This document shows, piece after piece, positions 45,818 through 57,223 of a stretch of 64,000 nt of DNA; the stretch's first letter is position 1, and each line of letters starts with the position of its first letter. Location: NCBI GenBank assembly GCA_027596075.1, contig JADGJC010000150.1, positions 31,830 to 95,829 on the forward strand, written 5' to 3'. Origin of the DNA: Rhizophlyctis rosea. Lineage: Eukaryota; Chytridiomycota; Chytridiomycetes; Rhizophlyctidales; Rhizophlyctidaceae. The translations under genes and the position numbers were made by a program. Under the pieces are notes generated by a model. The model saw only the letters and a list, made by a program, of their open reading frames with translations, was not told the DNA's origin and searched no databases.

Positions 45818-48800
45818 CTACTTCCTCTTAACCCTCTTCCCCTCCCTCTTCCCCCCACCCTCCGCACTCCTCACCGTCCCCGTTCCCGCCCCCGCCCCTA
45901 CACTCTCCTCCCTCTCCTTCTCCCCCTCTCCCTCCTTGACACTCAACCCCTCCACAAAAGGCTCAACAAGCCTAACCACCAACTTACTCCTCTGCGCCCC
46001 ACCCTGCCCAGCCTCCTCAACCGTCACCCCAACCTTGACCTTCATGAAGAGCTGTATCGTCACCTCAGCCGCAACAAGACGGTTAGTCTCCGCATCGTAC
46101 GTAAATGGCGATGCGGAGGCAGATGCGGTGGGCGAGGCGTAGATGTACCCTTCGATACCGTATCTAGATGAAGGTGAGCGTTATGAGGTTGACATGACAG
46201 GAAAACATAAAATGAAGGATAACATACTGGGGAATCAAAACCGAAAATCCATTCTTCATCACCCGAATCACATACGCATCCTCCACCACGTTCTTGTTCC
46301 TAAAGAACAAATTCGTGTACAACTCCACCGACGACCGTCCAGCTTGCTGAGCCATACGATTCCGGTAATTGAGCACTAAAGGAAAAGCAACAGTCAATAT
46401 CCGTATGCCCTCCCCTGCCAAACTAAAAAAATCTTCCCATCGCACCATTACACATCTCAGTAGCCTTAACCTTATCCGTCAACTCCGAACTATAGCTCCT
46501 ATCATACCCAATCGCCGCCGCCAAAAGCCGATGGACAACCAAATCCGCATACCGCCGAATAGGCGACGTGAAGTGCGTGTAAATCTCACTCGCCAAACCG
46601 TAATGCCAAAACTCCGCCTCAGGAACCGTGCCGGAACAGAAATAGACGGCTTGCATCATGCAGCGCGTCGTCATAATGCGGATGAGTTTGTTGATGTATG
46701 GGTCTTGGGGGCTTTCGCAGCGGTCTAGAGAGTCGGCGAGGGTTTTGGAGGTGCTGGGGTCGAGAGTGAGGCCGAGTTCGTTGACAGCTTTGATGAGGGT
46801 TTCGAAGTTGCTGGGTGGTGGGCGTGGGTGACGACTGGGAAGTGGATGCATGAGCATGGACAATTGGGCCTCAATTTGCCATCAAAACTTAGGCCTACCG
46901 CAACATTGAGGATTCAGGGAAAGATTCATGGATCTTCTTTGCGACATAAATATTGGCCAATAACATGAACTCTTCAACCAAAGCGTTCGTGTCCTTCATC
47001 TCCTTCATTTCTGATTGGACAAACGAATGACTTCTTATCAGCGGTTGATGAAAGATTTGGCGGTGTGATGTGGACTTACCAACGTCAACTGGATCCTGTT
47101 GATCGTTCTCCAATCTGAATCGCACTTCAGGAGAAGCCAGCGTCAGGGCACCCCGTTCAATACGCCGCGCCCGCAACTTCTTCGCTAAAGAATTCAAAGC
47201 CTTAATTCCGAGAGAAACGGGATCGTCCAGTTTCCTGATATATTGGTTAGTAAAAGTGTTGCGCCTTGATTGATAGAGTATTTTACTTACGGATCCTCTA
47301 ACCGAGCTTGCGCTTCATCGTATGTAAATGAAGCCTTTGACCGAATGACACTCTTTGTGTAGCGGACTTTGACGACGTCCGCATCCGGTGTAATTTCCTG
47401 TATCACCCATATTCAACATATGAAAGGATGTGCCAAGATCCAAAAACGTCGTACCCAAATGCACGAGAACGCCAAGCGATCGACATGGGAGCGAAGTGAG
47501 CAAAGGTCTACGCAATACCCACAGTCAGTCAAACGAAACGGAGCAGCAAACGGAACTCTCAACTATACTTGTTCCCAACAACGGCGGAAGCATATCAATA
47601 CGCTTCTCCACCAAATAAACCGTCGTACCGCGTCGTTGGGCTTCAAGATCCATTGCATTCTCAGGTTTGACAAAATGACTGACATCAGCAATGTCTAAGG
47701 GCAAATAATTGTTATATTTTCCGAAGTTTGCCATGACAACCGCAAGAAGGACGATACGTACGAACTCCAACTTCGTAATTCCCATTAGGCAGTTTCCGCG
47801 CGTGCAACGCATCATCAATATCCGTACACCCTTTGCTCAGCAAGTCAGTGGTGGCGCCGTCAATCCAATGAGAAGACAAGCACATACCAGGCGGATCAAT
47901 ACTGCAAATATCAAGAGCTCGGAAGTCTTCACGATTCTCCAGATGCTCATCATCTTTCACAACCCACGTTTCACCTTCCGGCGGAAGGAAGCTCAGGACA
48001 AGGGGTGAGAACGGCGCAAATGGTACGTCGTGCTCGAGCAACAGGACTTCCGTCTCTGTCGCCTTGTCCCCAACTTCTCCCAACGTCCGCACATAATGCC
48101 CCTGCGGATATCTACATCATCCATGTCAGACCTCGTTTCAAAAAATATCACAAAAATCTCCTCCACATACCTCGTGCTCTTTGGCCATGCGTCAATTGCC
48201 ACCACAACCCTCTTCCCAACCAAGTTAGCCGCCTGCCGAGTTCGAATCCGGATCTTCGGTATTCTCTTATCCATCGCCCAAAAGAACACCGGCTGCATCC
48301 CCGCACTGGGCCCTTCCCTAACACTAGTCTTATCAATCGTTCCACAGTATGCCCTCCAATTCCGCTTGATGATGCCCACGATGCGTCCAGTGGGTTTCAA
48401 ATCCTCCTGTGCATTATCAACTTCCATTGCAGACTCCGCCGCTGCAACGTCATCCTTTGCCGTTGCCGGCTTAGCCTCCTCGTCGTCCTTTTCCACATCT
48501 TCCTCCTCAATGACAACTGACACTGGCGCTTTCCACTCTGACTTTGGTAGAATCTGAACTGCGACGGTATCGCCTTGTACTCCTCTGTTCAAATTCTCCC
48601 GACCCAAAATCATCACGGTCATCTCTTCCCCGTTGACTTTTGCAAAAATACTCCCCTAAGATGGTGATTAGTATTTCGCCAGACTCAAATCAGCCAAGCA
48701 AACCCTACCTCCAAATAGTTATGTGTGCTGATTTGAAGCACTCCTTGATGGAATGCTCCCGATTTCAAGCCCGCCAAGATCTGACCCTTTGCGAGATGCT

Positions 48801-49712
48801 GCGAATTCACCCGTCAGCCACTACCCTCGAATACCCGCTACCAGTTGCGCTCACCTCCGGGTATGCGAATCTAGACTCGGCATCAACATCCTCTTCCGCA
48901 ACATTTGCCACTATATCAATCAATTCCGGATGATCCGATAATGACTCCACGTATTGGCGAACTGTAAATTGGTGTCACCCAGTCAATCCCTTGCAAAAGA
49001 TGCAATCATTTCCTCACCAGTGAATGCCGACAAGCCCTCTCCCAACGCCTTTCTCCGGTTATCTCCATCATCAGTGATCAAGACAACCTTCCTTGCGCTT
49101 CCCAAGTGCTCATTATACCATCGTACCGCTGTCCGAATGGCCCGGTCGTTACGATCATTCGGCGACTCGTCTACGTCCCTTTCAATGTATGTTTTCCTGT
49201 TGTGCTCATTGCTGAAAACGTGGAAAGATCGAGACGGCTCGGAGATCAAAGCGCGGACGCGGTTGTAAACCGGCGTGCTCCTATGTCGTAGCTCTTCAAG
49301 TACTGTTTGCAGCACGATAACATTGACAAACGCAGCATGCTCAATGACGTCAATCTAGGTGTCACTGAAGGTTAGGATACTAGTGTTTCCGCGCGTACAC
49401 GAGTTGGTTTACCACGGTACCTGGTGATACAGAACGTTGGTGTCGGGCACGATGAAGTGAGGTACGGGCACGAGCTTTGTTGTCCGAGGCGGTGTTCGGT
49501 TACCAATAGTGTTGCTTTGATTGCATCTTGGGCAACCTGATACCCCACAGTAGATGTCGTCTCTTAGGTCTAAAGAAGGGGGTTTCCATGAGTTTCAAAC
49601 GCCCATGCCGGTAGGCCAAGCGATGAAGGTTGGTGAACATACAGTGCTCTTTCACAACTTTGATGATGTTTCCCCTCTTTGTTTTCCGCACAAAGGCTCT
49701 ATTCCGCAGCAT
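45818..49712 (-). CDS. DIS3: Exosome nuclease DIS3/RRP44
   Basis: Catalytic subunit of the RNA exosome, with both endo- and 3'-5' exonuclease activity. The gene has multiple exons, start at 49710-49712. The N terminus [39 protein letters not shown] carries the CR3 cysteines. The PIN endonuclease motif [10 protein letters not shown] is followed by [16 protein letters not shown] and LITDDGDN, so the acidic site is complete. Cold-shock domains follow (about 48600-48000). The RNB exonuclease motif [20 protein letters not shown] and the helix [22 protein letters not shown] are intact. An S1-like domain and a basic tail ending REGKRVKRK close the protein. The 3' exon is strongly G-rich on the sense strand. 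It is divergent from MAK21. Confidence 0.95.
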
Positions 49713-49990
49713 TTTGACACAGGGTCTGGGACTGAAAGGTAAGCAAATTGGGAATATGTTTATATTTAGATCTTGTGGGAACGAGTAAGAACAGAGGTAG
49801 GAAATCTAGGAGTGAATTTCAAAGAGTGAAATCCGAGTATTGTGGCTGATGGCGCTCATCAATCACCAGCCATCAGCCACTGCGCACGTCGACTTGTATG
49901 ATTTTTTTTGGATTGCGTAGCAGGTTGGCCAAGTTGTTAGCAACTGTCCTTGTGGGTCAGTTGTTTATTGTGCTATTTTTAATAACAACC
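49713..49990. promoter_or_regulatory. Bidirectional promoter, DIS3 / MAK21
   Basis: Only 278 bases separate the two start codons, so the promoters must overlap. No TATA box is evident. A perfect inverted repeat (49842-49880) sits near the centre. Both genes serve rRNA maturation, so co-regulation is plausible by inference. Confidence 0.6.
49842..49880. repeat. Inverted repeat with 12-base perfect arms
   Basis: GTGGCTGATGGC (49842-49853) is the reverse complement of GCCATCAGCCAC (49869-49880), with a 15-base spacer. Because the arms face both genes identically, this could be a paired binding site serving each direction. Confidence 0.8.
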
Positions 49991-52900
49991 ATGCCGAAGG
50001 AAGGTGGTGGAAAGCCTGCTGGAAATAGGAGAAGAGACGGGAAGGGGAACGGGTTTGGTGGGGGTGCCGGTAACGGCAAGAAAGGAGGCAAGCCTGGTTT
50101 CAGAGGAAAGCCAAACACTTTTGCAAAAACAGGCAATGCTCCCCTGCCTCGTCCCAATACTTCACCCGCCAAAGCGATAACAGCGCCGAGTCAGCTTGTG
50201 ACAAAACGCAAACAGTCATTCAAGTCGCCACGGAAAGAGACGCCCAAAGAGAAGGTGTGCTTGAACTGCTGGTGTCGTGAAGAGCGCTTGGAAAATATAT
50301 ACTAAACATTGCTTATACAGAGCACCAATACGCGTGAAACTTTACTACAGGAAATTTTGGCTTTGGGTGGTGAAGAGTCAGATCTGGAGTTGTTGGAAGA
50401 TGTTCTGAGCGGATCTGAATTGGAAGATGACTCTGCGGGGAAGAAGGAGCCGAAGTCCGCAAAAGGCTTCAAACCCAATGTAGAGGAAGGGGATGAAAAG
50501 GTCGGTCGCCCATCTCTGTCTGTGATCTATCGTATTTCCCGCTGATAAGGACATCAGGGAATATTGGCTGAGCTGCAGTCGTTCTTGTCCGGCACCTTAA
50601 AGTTGGATCCATCGAAAAGTGAAGTAATTGAAATTGACGACGCGGAAGTGGAGGAAGAAGAGGAGGAGGAGGAGGATGAGGCGGAGGACGATGATGATGA
50701 CGAGGAAGCTGAGGGTGCGGAAGTCGACAATGGGGAGGATTACGAAGTCGGAGATGACGAGGATGGAGATGAGGAACTGGACAAAAGCGCAGAAAAGTAT
50801 GGGAAGGAGGATGCAGGAGCTGTCCGTGACATGGTCCAGCAAATGTTGTCGGGGAAGAAGGTGGACGACAAATTGAGCTCAAAAATGGTCAGTCTTCAGG
50901 GTGCACCGCCTATGGCGTACGATTGACTGACTTTTACAAACGCAGTTGGTGCAACCTGGAGGTGCTTGGTACACCTTTTCATTGCCTCCCGTAACGGGGA
51001 ACATTGGCGGATCGGAAGAGAAGATCATTCAGCTGTACAAACAAGCACAGCAATTGTGGGAGGCAGACGTCGCAAAATACGAGAAGAGTAAGTCTGCCAT
51101 ATTTTGAATCCTTCTCCCCCATTTTGTCTTACCGGCCCAACCTACTGCACCAGGCAAAACCATGTCGGCAGCCGACAGAGACTTCATTTCGACCGTCTTG
51201 AAATCCGGTACTACAACCGACAAAGTTTCCGCCCTCACCCTCTTGATCCAAGAGGCTCCCGTACATTCGCTCGCATCTCTTCGCGACCAGCTCATCCATG
51301 GAATGGCTCGCAAGAAGGCGCGAAGAGAAGCTATTTTGGCGGTCGACAGTATCAAGGATTTATTTGTAAACAATCTCTTGCCGGACAGGAAATTGAGGTG
51401 GGTTGTGCTGTGAGAAAATGAACACATAGCATGGTACTGAATCGGCAGATCATAGATATTTCCGGGATCAGCCACTTCTCTCCCCGCAAACAAAGAATGC
51501 CCACCTTGTGCTTTGGTTCTTTGAAGATTCCTTGAAGAAACTCTACTTTGATTTCATCAAACTTCTGGAAGTGAGCATCCAAAGGATCCCCGCAACATTA
51601 CATCGTTTATCAATCTCACACTTTTAATTCACCAGGAACTTTCCCGCGATCCTCTCCTCCACGTCAAAAACAAAATGCTAACCTACATCTCCGACCTCCT
51701 CACCACTAAACCCGAACAAGAACAAAACCTCCTCGCCCTCCTCGTCAACAAACTTGGAGACCAAGACCGCAAACTAGCATCAAAAGCCTCCCACCTCCTC
51801 TCGCAACTCCTCCTCAAACACCCCGCCATGAAACTTGTTGTCGTCAAAGAGGTTGAACGACTCCTCTTCAGACCGAACGTACAGGAACGCGCGCGGTATT
51901 ACGCGATCACGTTTTTGAACCAGATGATTTTGAGTAGGAGGAAGGAGGACGAGGGGGTTGCGAGCAAGTTGGTTGAGATTTATTTTGCGGTTTTTGATGA
52001 TTTGGTTAGGAAGAATCGGGAGGATGTGAGGAAGCCGATGGTGGAGGAGGAGGGTGAGGAAGGGAAGGCGGAGGGGAAGGGGAAGGATAAGGCGAGGTGG
52101 AGGGATGGGAAGAAGGGGAAAGGTGGGAAGGCGGGGGCAAAGGGTAAGAAGGGTGGGAAAGGTGGCAAGGCGAATGGGGCGGAACAGTCGGAGGATGTGG
52201 TGAAGGATATTGATGGTATTGATGCGAAGATGATGGCGGCGCTTTTGACTGGTGTCAATCGCGCTTTCCCGTTCGCGAAGATTCCTGATGAAGTGTAAGT
52301 TGTGTCTCACTGTTATAGTAGTTCCTTGCAAGTCACTTATCAATCGTCCCTCTTTCAAGTTTCCAAACACACCTCAACACCCTCTTCACAATCTCCCACA
52401 TCGGCACCTTCAACATCTCAATCCAATCCCTAACCCTAATCCACCAAGTCCAAGCCTCAACCTCCTCCCTCTCCGACCGCTTCTACCGAACCCTCTACAG
52501 CACCCTCCTCGACTCCCGTCTCTACACCGCATCAAAGCAAGCCCTCTACCTAAACCTTCTCTACCGCTCCCTGAAATCCGACACATCCCTGAAAAGAACA
52601 AAAGCCTTCATCAAGCGTATCGTGCAGACCTGTGCGCAGGCGCAGGTTCCGTTTGTGTGCGCTGGGTTGTTTTTGATTGGGGAGGTTATGAAGGGGAGGC
52701 CGGGGCTTTTTGGGATGTGCACGCAGGCTGAGGAGGAGGATGATGAGGAGGTTTTTAGGGATGTTGAGGAGGAGGGAGAGGAGGAGGGGAAGGTTGGTGC
52801 AGGAGAGGGAGGTGCGGGAGAGAAGAAGGAGGAAAAGAAGAGTGAGAAGTACGATGGACGCAAACGTGATCCCTTGTTCGCGAATGCTGATATGTCCTGT

Positions 52901-54345
52901 TTGTGGGAATTGGTAAATATATCCTACATTACAGCTTCCAACATCATTAGGACACCCTCTCACACGCGTTCACAAAACCCTTCCCACAGACCAAATTTAC
53001 AACCCACTTCCACCCAACCGTCTCCCTCTACGCCTCCACCCTCCTCCGCGGCACACCCATAACCCCCCCACCACACGCAACAAACTACGACCCCCTCCAA
53101 AACCACACCCTAACCCGCTTCCTAGACCGCTTCGTCTTCAAAAACCCGAAAAAAGTCTCAACACCCTATAAAGGCGCCTCCCTCATGCAACCGCGCGCCG
53201 GGCAAGACGCCAAACGCAGCGAAGAGGAAGGCCGCGAACATCTCGTTAGCGGTGGGAGGAAACGGGCTGTTGTTTTTGAGGATCAGGAGAAGGGGAGGCG
53301 GGAGGCGTTGGATGATTTGCCGGTTGGGGGTGAGGGGTGGTTGAGGAGGGGGGAGGGGGATGTGCCTGTGGACGAAGTATTCTTCTATAAGTATTTTGAG
53401 GGGAAGCAGAAAGCTACTAAACCCTCACGAAAGAAGAAGGGTGGTGCGGGTGAGGAGGAGGGACAAGAAGTCATGGACCTTGATGACGACGTCGACTCTG
53501 ATCAGGAGATTGGGGATGAAGAGGTTTGGGAGGCTATGAGGCGGAGTAGTGGGTTCCCTGCTGGTGGGGAAGGGGAGGAGGACGAGGATGTTGATATGGA
53601 TATGGATATGATGGAGGATGATGAGGAGAGTGATGAGGAGGTTGTGCTTGGAGAGGGTGGTGGCGAGGAAGAGGGGAGCGATGAGGGAGACTTTGAGGGG
53701 ATGGAGGAGGTGTTTAGGAAGATGGATGGGTTTGGGGAGGGGAGTGAGGATGAGGGGGATGAGATGGCTAAGTGGGCGGAGGAGGAGGGTGGTGAGGAGG
53801 AGGAAGTTGATGGGTTGTCTGGTGAGGAGGGCGAGGAAGAAGATGATGATGACGTCCCCTTCGGTCTCGCCGCTACTGGAGACTCCGACGAAGACGAAGA
53901 CGACGAAAGCGCCACAGGAGCATTCAAAACCGACTCCCTAGTCAAAGGCGGAGACGAAGAGTTCGCCAAGTTCTTCGCGGACGAAGAAGAAGGTGACGAA
54001 GAACCTTCTGACGAGGAAGATGACGGCAAAGACAAGAAAGTTGGGAAGAAGAAGAAAGCGGCAGCGAACCGGATGGCGCAGAAGGCTAAGGCGTTGGGTT
54101 ATAGTGGGAGTTACTTTGAGGGTGCGGGGTTGGGCGGGGAGTTTGCTAGTGCCGATGATTTCGAGAGGCTTTTGGCGGTTGAGGAGGATGAGGAGGGGGT
54201 TGCTGGGAGTGGGAGTGGGGGGATGCTGGGGAAGGGACGTGGTGGGGCGAGAGGGCCAGTTAAGAAGGCCGCTGGTGGAGGTGGAGGGAAGAGGAAGAGG
54301 GGTGAGGATCAAGGTGCGGGGGGAAAGAAGATGCGTCGGCGGTGA
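49991..54345 (+). CDS. MAK21: Ribosome biogenesis factor MAK21/NOC1 (CEBPZ family)
   Basis: Nucleolar factor of early 60S assembly (CBF/Mak21 family). Nine exons: 49991-50254, 50321-50500, 50558-50887, 50946-51087, 51154-51397, 51456-51570, 51636-52294, 52360-52912 and 52990-54345, giving 1280 aa. The N terminus is basic and Gly-rich, followed by an acidic stretch. The core starts LVQPGGAWYTFSLPPV and includes AADRDFISTVLKSGTTTDKVSALTLL, ELSRDPLLHVKNKML, RARYYAITFLNQMILSRR, HIGTFNISIQ and HFHPTVSLYASTLLRG-TPI, ending FLDRFVFKNPKK. The C-terminal third is very acidic with KKK and GGGKRKRGE patches. A Gly/Lys-rich insertion (GKGGKAGAKGKKGGKGGK) interrupts the core. The family usually has 1000-1050 aa, the excess being low complexity. 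The donor of intron 2 (GTCGGT) is weak. Confidence 0.94.
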
Positions 54346-54596
54346 TCTGTTTAGGAAGTGTGGTTGGGAACGTGATTGTAACATATGTGTATATGAAATC
54401 AAATATCCTTATTTTGACGTAAATGGTGCTTTCTCGATTGCGGATCCCAAAGTTTACCAGAACTTGTCGGCTTCAACCCAAATCGAGCAAAGGATGTAGG
54501 AAGCTTCACATATATAGACTTCGTATGTTTACATCGAACATGACGGGTGCGGTAAATACATTGTATTCATAAAATGTGTGCCATCTACATACATTA

Positions 54597-54717
54597 TGAC
54601 TCCGAGGGGGATTCGAACCCTCCTCGCGTCCATGCATCATCAACACGGAAGCGATCCCCCAAGGGATCGAAGCCAGCTGGTCTTGATATACCAACAAGAG
54701 CTATGCCATTTCGGAAA
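54597..54717 (-). repeat. tRNA-like element (A/B-box) or tRNA pseudogene
   Basis: On the minus strand TAGCTCTTGTTGGTA resembles an A-box, and GGGTTCGAATCCC is a perfect B-box/T-loop. The 3' acceptor strand TCGGAGT can pair only partly with TTTCCGA, which lies five bases too far from the D-arm. The D stem does not form, and a CGATCCC/GGGATCG hairpin replaces the anticodon arm. It shares its framework with 2135-2214 but has about 33 extra bases before the T-arm. A non-functional tRNA relic or a SINE-type element fits best. Confidence 0.45.
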
Positions 54718-54734
54718 ATCTGAATGAGAAGGGA

Positions 54735-55487
54735 GAGTGAAAATGCTCCGTAAACCAATACGAAATAAAAAGAGGAGCACAAGTCAGCTCGAGTCGTGAA
54801 TGCAGTGAAAGTTAGTGGCTTCCGGGCAGGGCGAGAAAAAATCTCCGCGTTAAGGCGGCGCTCAGGGTACTACGGTTGTCTCCCGACGGTTGTCTCCCCC
54901 GACTACGGAGGCCCTCCTGTTTTGCCGACGGATCTATCCAGCCACCGCAGACGCAACCCTCGCCAGCGTTTTCTGTATGCTCCTGTACCTGACAGTCTTC
55001 CCGCTTTACTCCATTAACCCAATCAAGGTGGCGGTATGACGTGCATCGCTCTGCTGGTCTTCGAGTGCGGTAGACGTGCATCGCTCCTCTGATCTTCGAG
55101 TGCGGTAGACGTGTATCACTCTGCCAATCCGATGGTGCGGTAGACATGGTAATTGGTTCTTCTGTGAAAAAGGGGTGAGAATGCTCTCGAAAACAACGCA
55201 AAAAAGGACGGAGGAACAGAAGATGGCTCGAGTCGTGATTGCAGCAGGAGTCAGTTAGCTTCCGGAGAATGCTGAACGCAAACGGCCCAAGTACAAGGCG
55301 GCGCTCAGGGTATGACGGTTGTCTCCCGACAGTTGTCTCCCCTGACTACGGAGGCCCTCAGTGTCAGCCGGCCGGTCTTTACAACCGCCACAGACCCAAC
55401 TCGATCCAGAAAATTCCTTTCTGCTCCTCTACCTGACTTCTCCCGCTCCGCTCCACTATCCCAGTTTTGCTTCAATGATTCCGATGG
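54735..55487. repeat. Segmental tandem duplication, about 0.43-kb unit, with minisatellite
   Basis: The block around 54745-55010 recurs at about 55170-55450. Shared stretches are GGCTCGAGTCGTGA-TGCAG, TTAG-GGCTTCCGG, AAGGCGGCGCTCAGGGTA and GACTACGGAGGCCCTC; the second copy begins TGAGAATGCTC. Each block is followed by an array of the same 35/36-base unit, so block plus array were duplicated together. The copies have diverged by substitutions and small indels. No coding frame is preserved. Confidence 0.78.
55029..55150. repeat. Minisatellite array 1, 35/36-base unit
   Basis: Units start TGCGGTAGACGTGCATCGCTC (first unit slightly changed) at about 55030, 55066, 55101 and 55136, spacing 36, 35, 35. 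The 3' half of each unit varies (CTGGTCTTCGAG, CTGATCTTCGAG, CCAATCCGATGG). Confidence 0.85.
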
Positions 55488-55670
55488 TGCGGTAAGACGT
55501 GCATCGCTCTACTATCCCGTTCGTGCGGTGAGACGTGCATCGCTCTACTATCCCGTTGGTGCGGTAAGATGTGCATCGCTCTACTATTCCACTTATGCGA
55601 CGAACGTGCGTGCGGGAGAAATGCAAATTCTGTAGTGCGGTAGACGTGCATCGCTCCATAGATCTCCAGT
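55488..55670. repeat. Minisatellite array 2, same 35/36-base unit
   Basis: Units start at 55488, 55524, 55560 and 55595 (spacing 36, 36, 35), with an outlying copy at 55636. The first three have the variable half TCTACTATCCCGTT(C/G)G, so this array was homogenised separately from array 1. Confidence 0.85.
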
Positions 55671-55726
55671 TGTGGGCGGACGTCGAGTGAGCAGTTTAAG
55701 GACTTGCAGGTCCAGCGGGTATAATA

Positions 55727-55798
55727 TAGACCTGACGGGAGTTGAACCCGCAACTACCGTCCTTAAAGGCGCGGTGCTCTACGTTAAGCTACAGGCCC
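55727..55798 (-). tRNA. tRNA-like gene, anticodon uncertain, possibly pseudogene
   Basis: Minus strand. Acceptor GGGCCTG pairs with CAGGTCT (two wobble pairs). The D-arm GCTT..GAGC is good, and the T-arm GCGGG-TTCAACT-CCCGT is sound. The anticodon arm is faulty: CCGCGCCTTTAAGGACGG has one base too many and two mismatched pairs. Reading the loop as CTTTAAG would give anticodon TTA, a stop-reading triplet; reading CCTTTAA would give TTT (Lys) but with C at position 33. No T4 terminator is seen close by. It is either a decayed tRNA or an unusual one. Confidence 0.5.
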
Positions 55799-57223
55799 CA
55801 TTGAGTGTCGAAGCAGAAACATATCGACCATCTTGTTAGCTTGCCAGCACTGGGCCCAAATACTTCCTCACAGCCCGACCCCCACAGGTACCACGGCCGC
55901 TGGTGGTGTCCGGCCCCGACATGGGCAAGAGCTACCAAAAGATGTACAGCACAAGGAACCAAGCACGACAACCAAGCGTGCGAGGAACGATGCGTGACAC
56001 GGGGTGGGAAGCCGGGTGCAACTCGGTGTATGAAGCATGCGACGAGGAGCATCCATACACAGAAGTATTCAGTGGGGAATAAGAAAAAAACATCCCTTTA
56101 GGCGTAGGCAGACCTACAGAACCCAGTACTCTTGGTCAAGGCTAAGTGATCTGAAAAGGTGGATGGATGGGAAATGAGGCGCGAATCAGAGGACGAGGAA
56201 ATGGGGGAAAGGAGACGAAAGCGCTCATCAGGGAAAAACTAAGTATGCAAAGCCCGCCCACCGTCTAACAACGAGTTCTAGGGTTGGAAGTTCTGAGGGC
56301 ACAAGAAGGCACTATAGAACGACCGACATGCCACGATAGTCTCCTGACTATTTTGGGCGGCAGGGTTACCGCCGATGGTCCTCGTGGACCGACCATAGCG
56401 GCCTCGTCAGCAGTTTGCATCGCCTCGTCCACAAGCTCCCGGACGCCAGCCGGTGCTTTGGGTTGCAGGCAAAACAGCCTGCCCAATAAGCAGCCCCATG
56501 GCTGCCTAGCGATGGATAATATGTGGAAGGATGATGAGGTGGTAAGGACTTCGCGAAGTGGACTGCCCACCCTTTCGGAATGATGTTGGCAGTGAGGACT
56601 TCACAGAGTGGACCACCAATCCTTCGAGGATGGTAAAGGTAGCAGGAGTTTTCATAGAGATGGGCTACCAATCCTCGCGGTTCTTGAAGCTAGCTGTTGT
56701 TGATTGGGGAGTAAGGTCTTGTCTTGTGTCGCTAGCTGGAGGTCTTGTGTCGAAGCTGTGGGATAGAGCAGTTTAGGGACTTGCAGGTCCAGTGTCAGCA
56801 ACGTTGACTGCCACTGGGGAGTGAGGAAATGGTTTGATAGCGAAAAAAAAAGAACTTGGTCGAGTTGGCTACTAGTGCAGTGCTACTGTACTGGCTGCGC
56901 CCACCCTTCAAGAACTTCCAAACCTGAGATCGTTGGGTATTGCAAGACAGCATGGCCAGACAACCTCATGGTGCACATGATGACACCCACTCGCCTCTCA
57001 ATTCTGTGACTTCTGTGACTTCCGGAGCGCACGAGCAAGAGACTCCCCTTCTTCTACAGTCAAGGACTTGACACATCAATGGTTTGCAACATAAATTTTA
57101 TATCAAAGTACACCAAAAGCAAGTGATGAATTATGCACAAAAATCACCTATGATATACACAAGGACGTGGCCCGAAGTAAAGGACCGAACTATTTACAAT
57201 TTTCAGAAACTAAACAGCAATTA
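55799..57223. other. Repeat-bearing intergenic DNA, 1.4 kb
   Basis: No gene is supportable. The words GAGCAGTTTA(A/G)GGACTTGCAGGTCCAG occur both here (56765-56791) and next to the tRNA-like gene (55689-55715). A short tandem repeat lies at 56546-56700. Confidence 0.5.
56546..56700. repeat. Three imperfect tandem copies, about 52-base unit
   Basis: The pattern GGACTTC-C-GAGTGGAC-CCCA-CCTTTCGG....GGTAGCA recurs three times in succession with decreasing similarity. The third copy starts GGAGTTTTCATAGAGATGGGC. Confidence 0.55.

Noticed and set aside
53502..54035. 177-codon minus-strand serine-rich ORF
   Set aside because: It is the complement of the acidic GAG/GAT codons of MAK21 exon 9.
55488..55670. 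Regular 36-base repeats considered as a CRISPR array
   Set aside because: Units are contiguous with correlated, repeated variable halves, no unique spacers, no cas genes, and the context is a eukaryotic genome.
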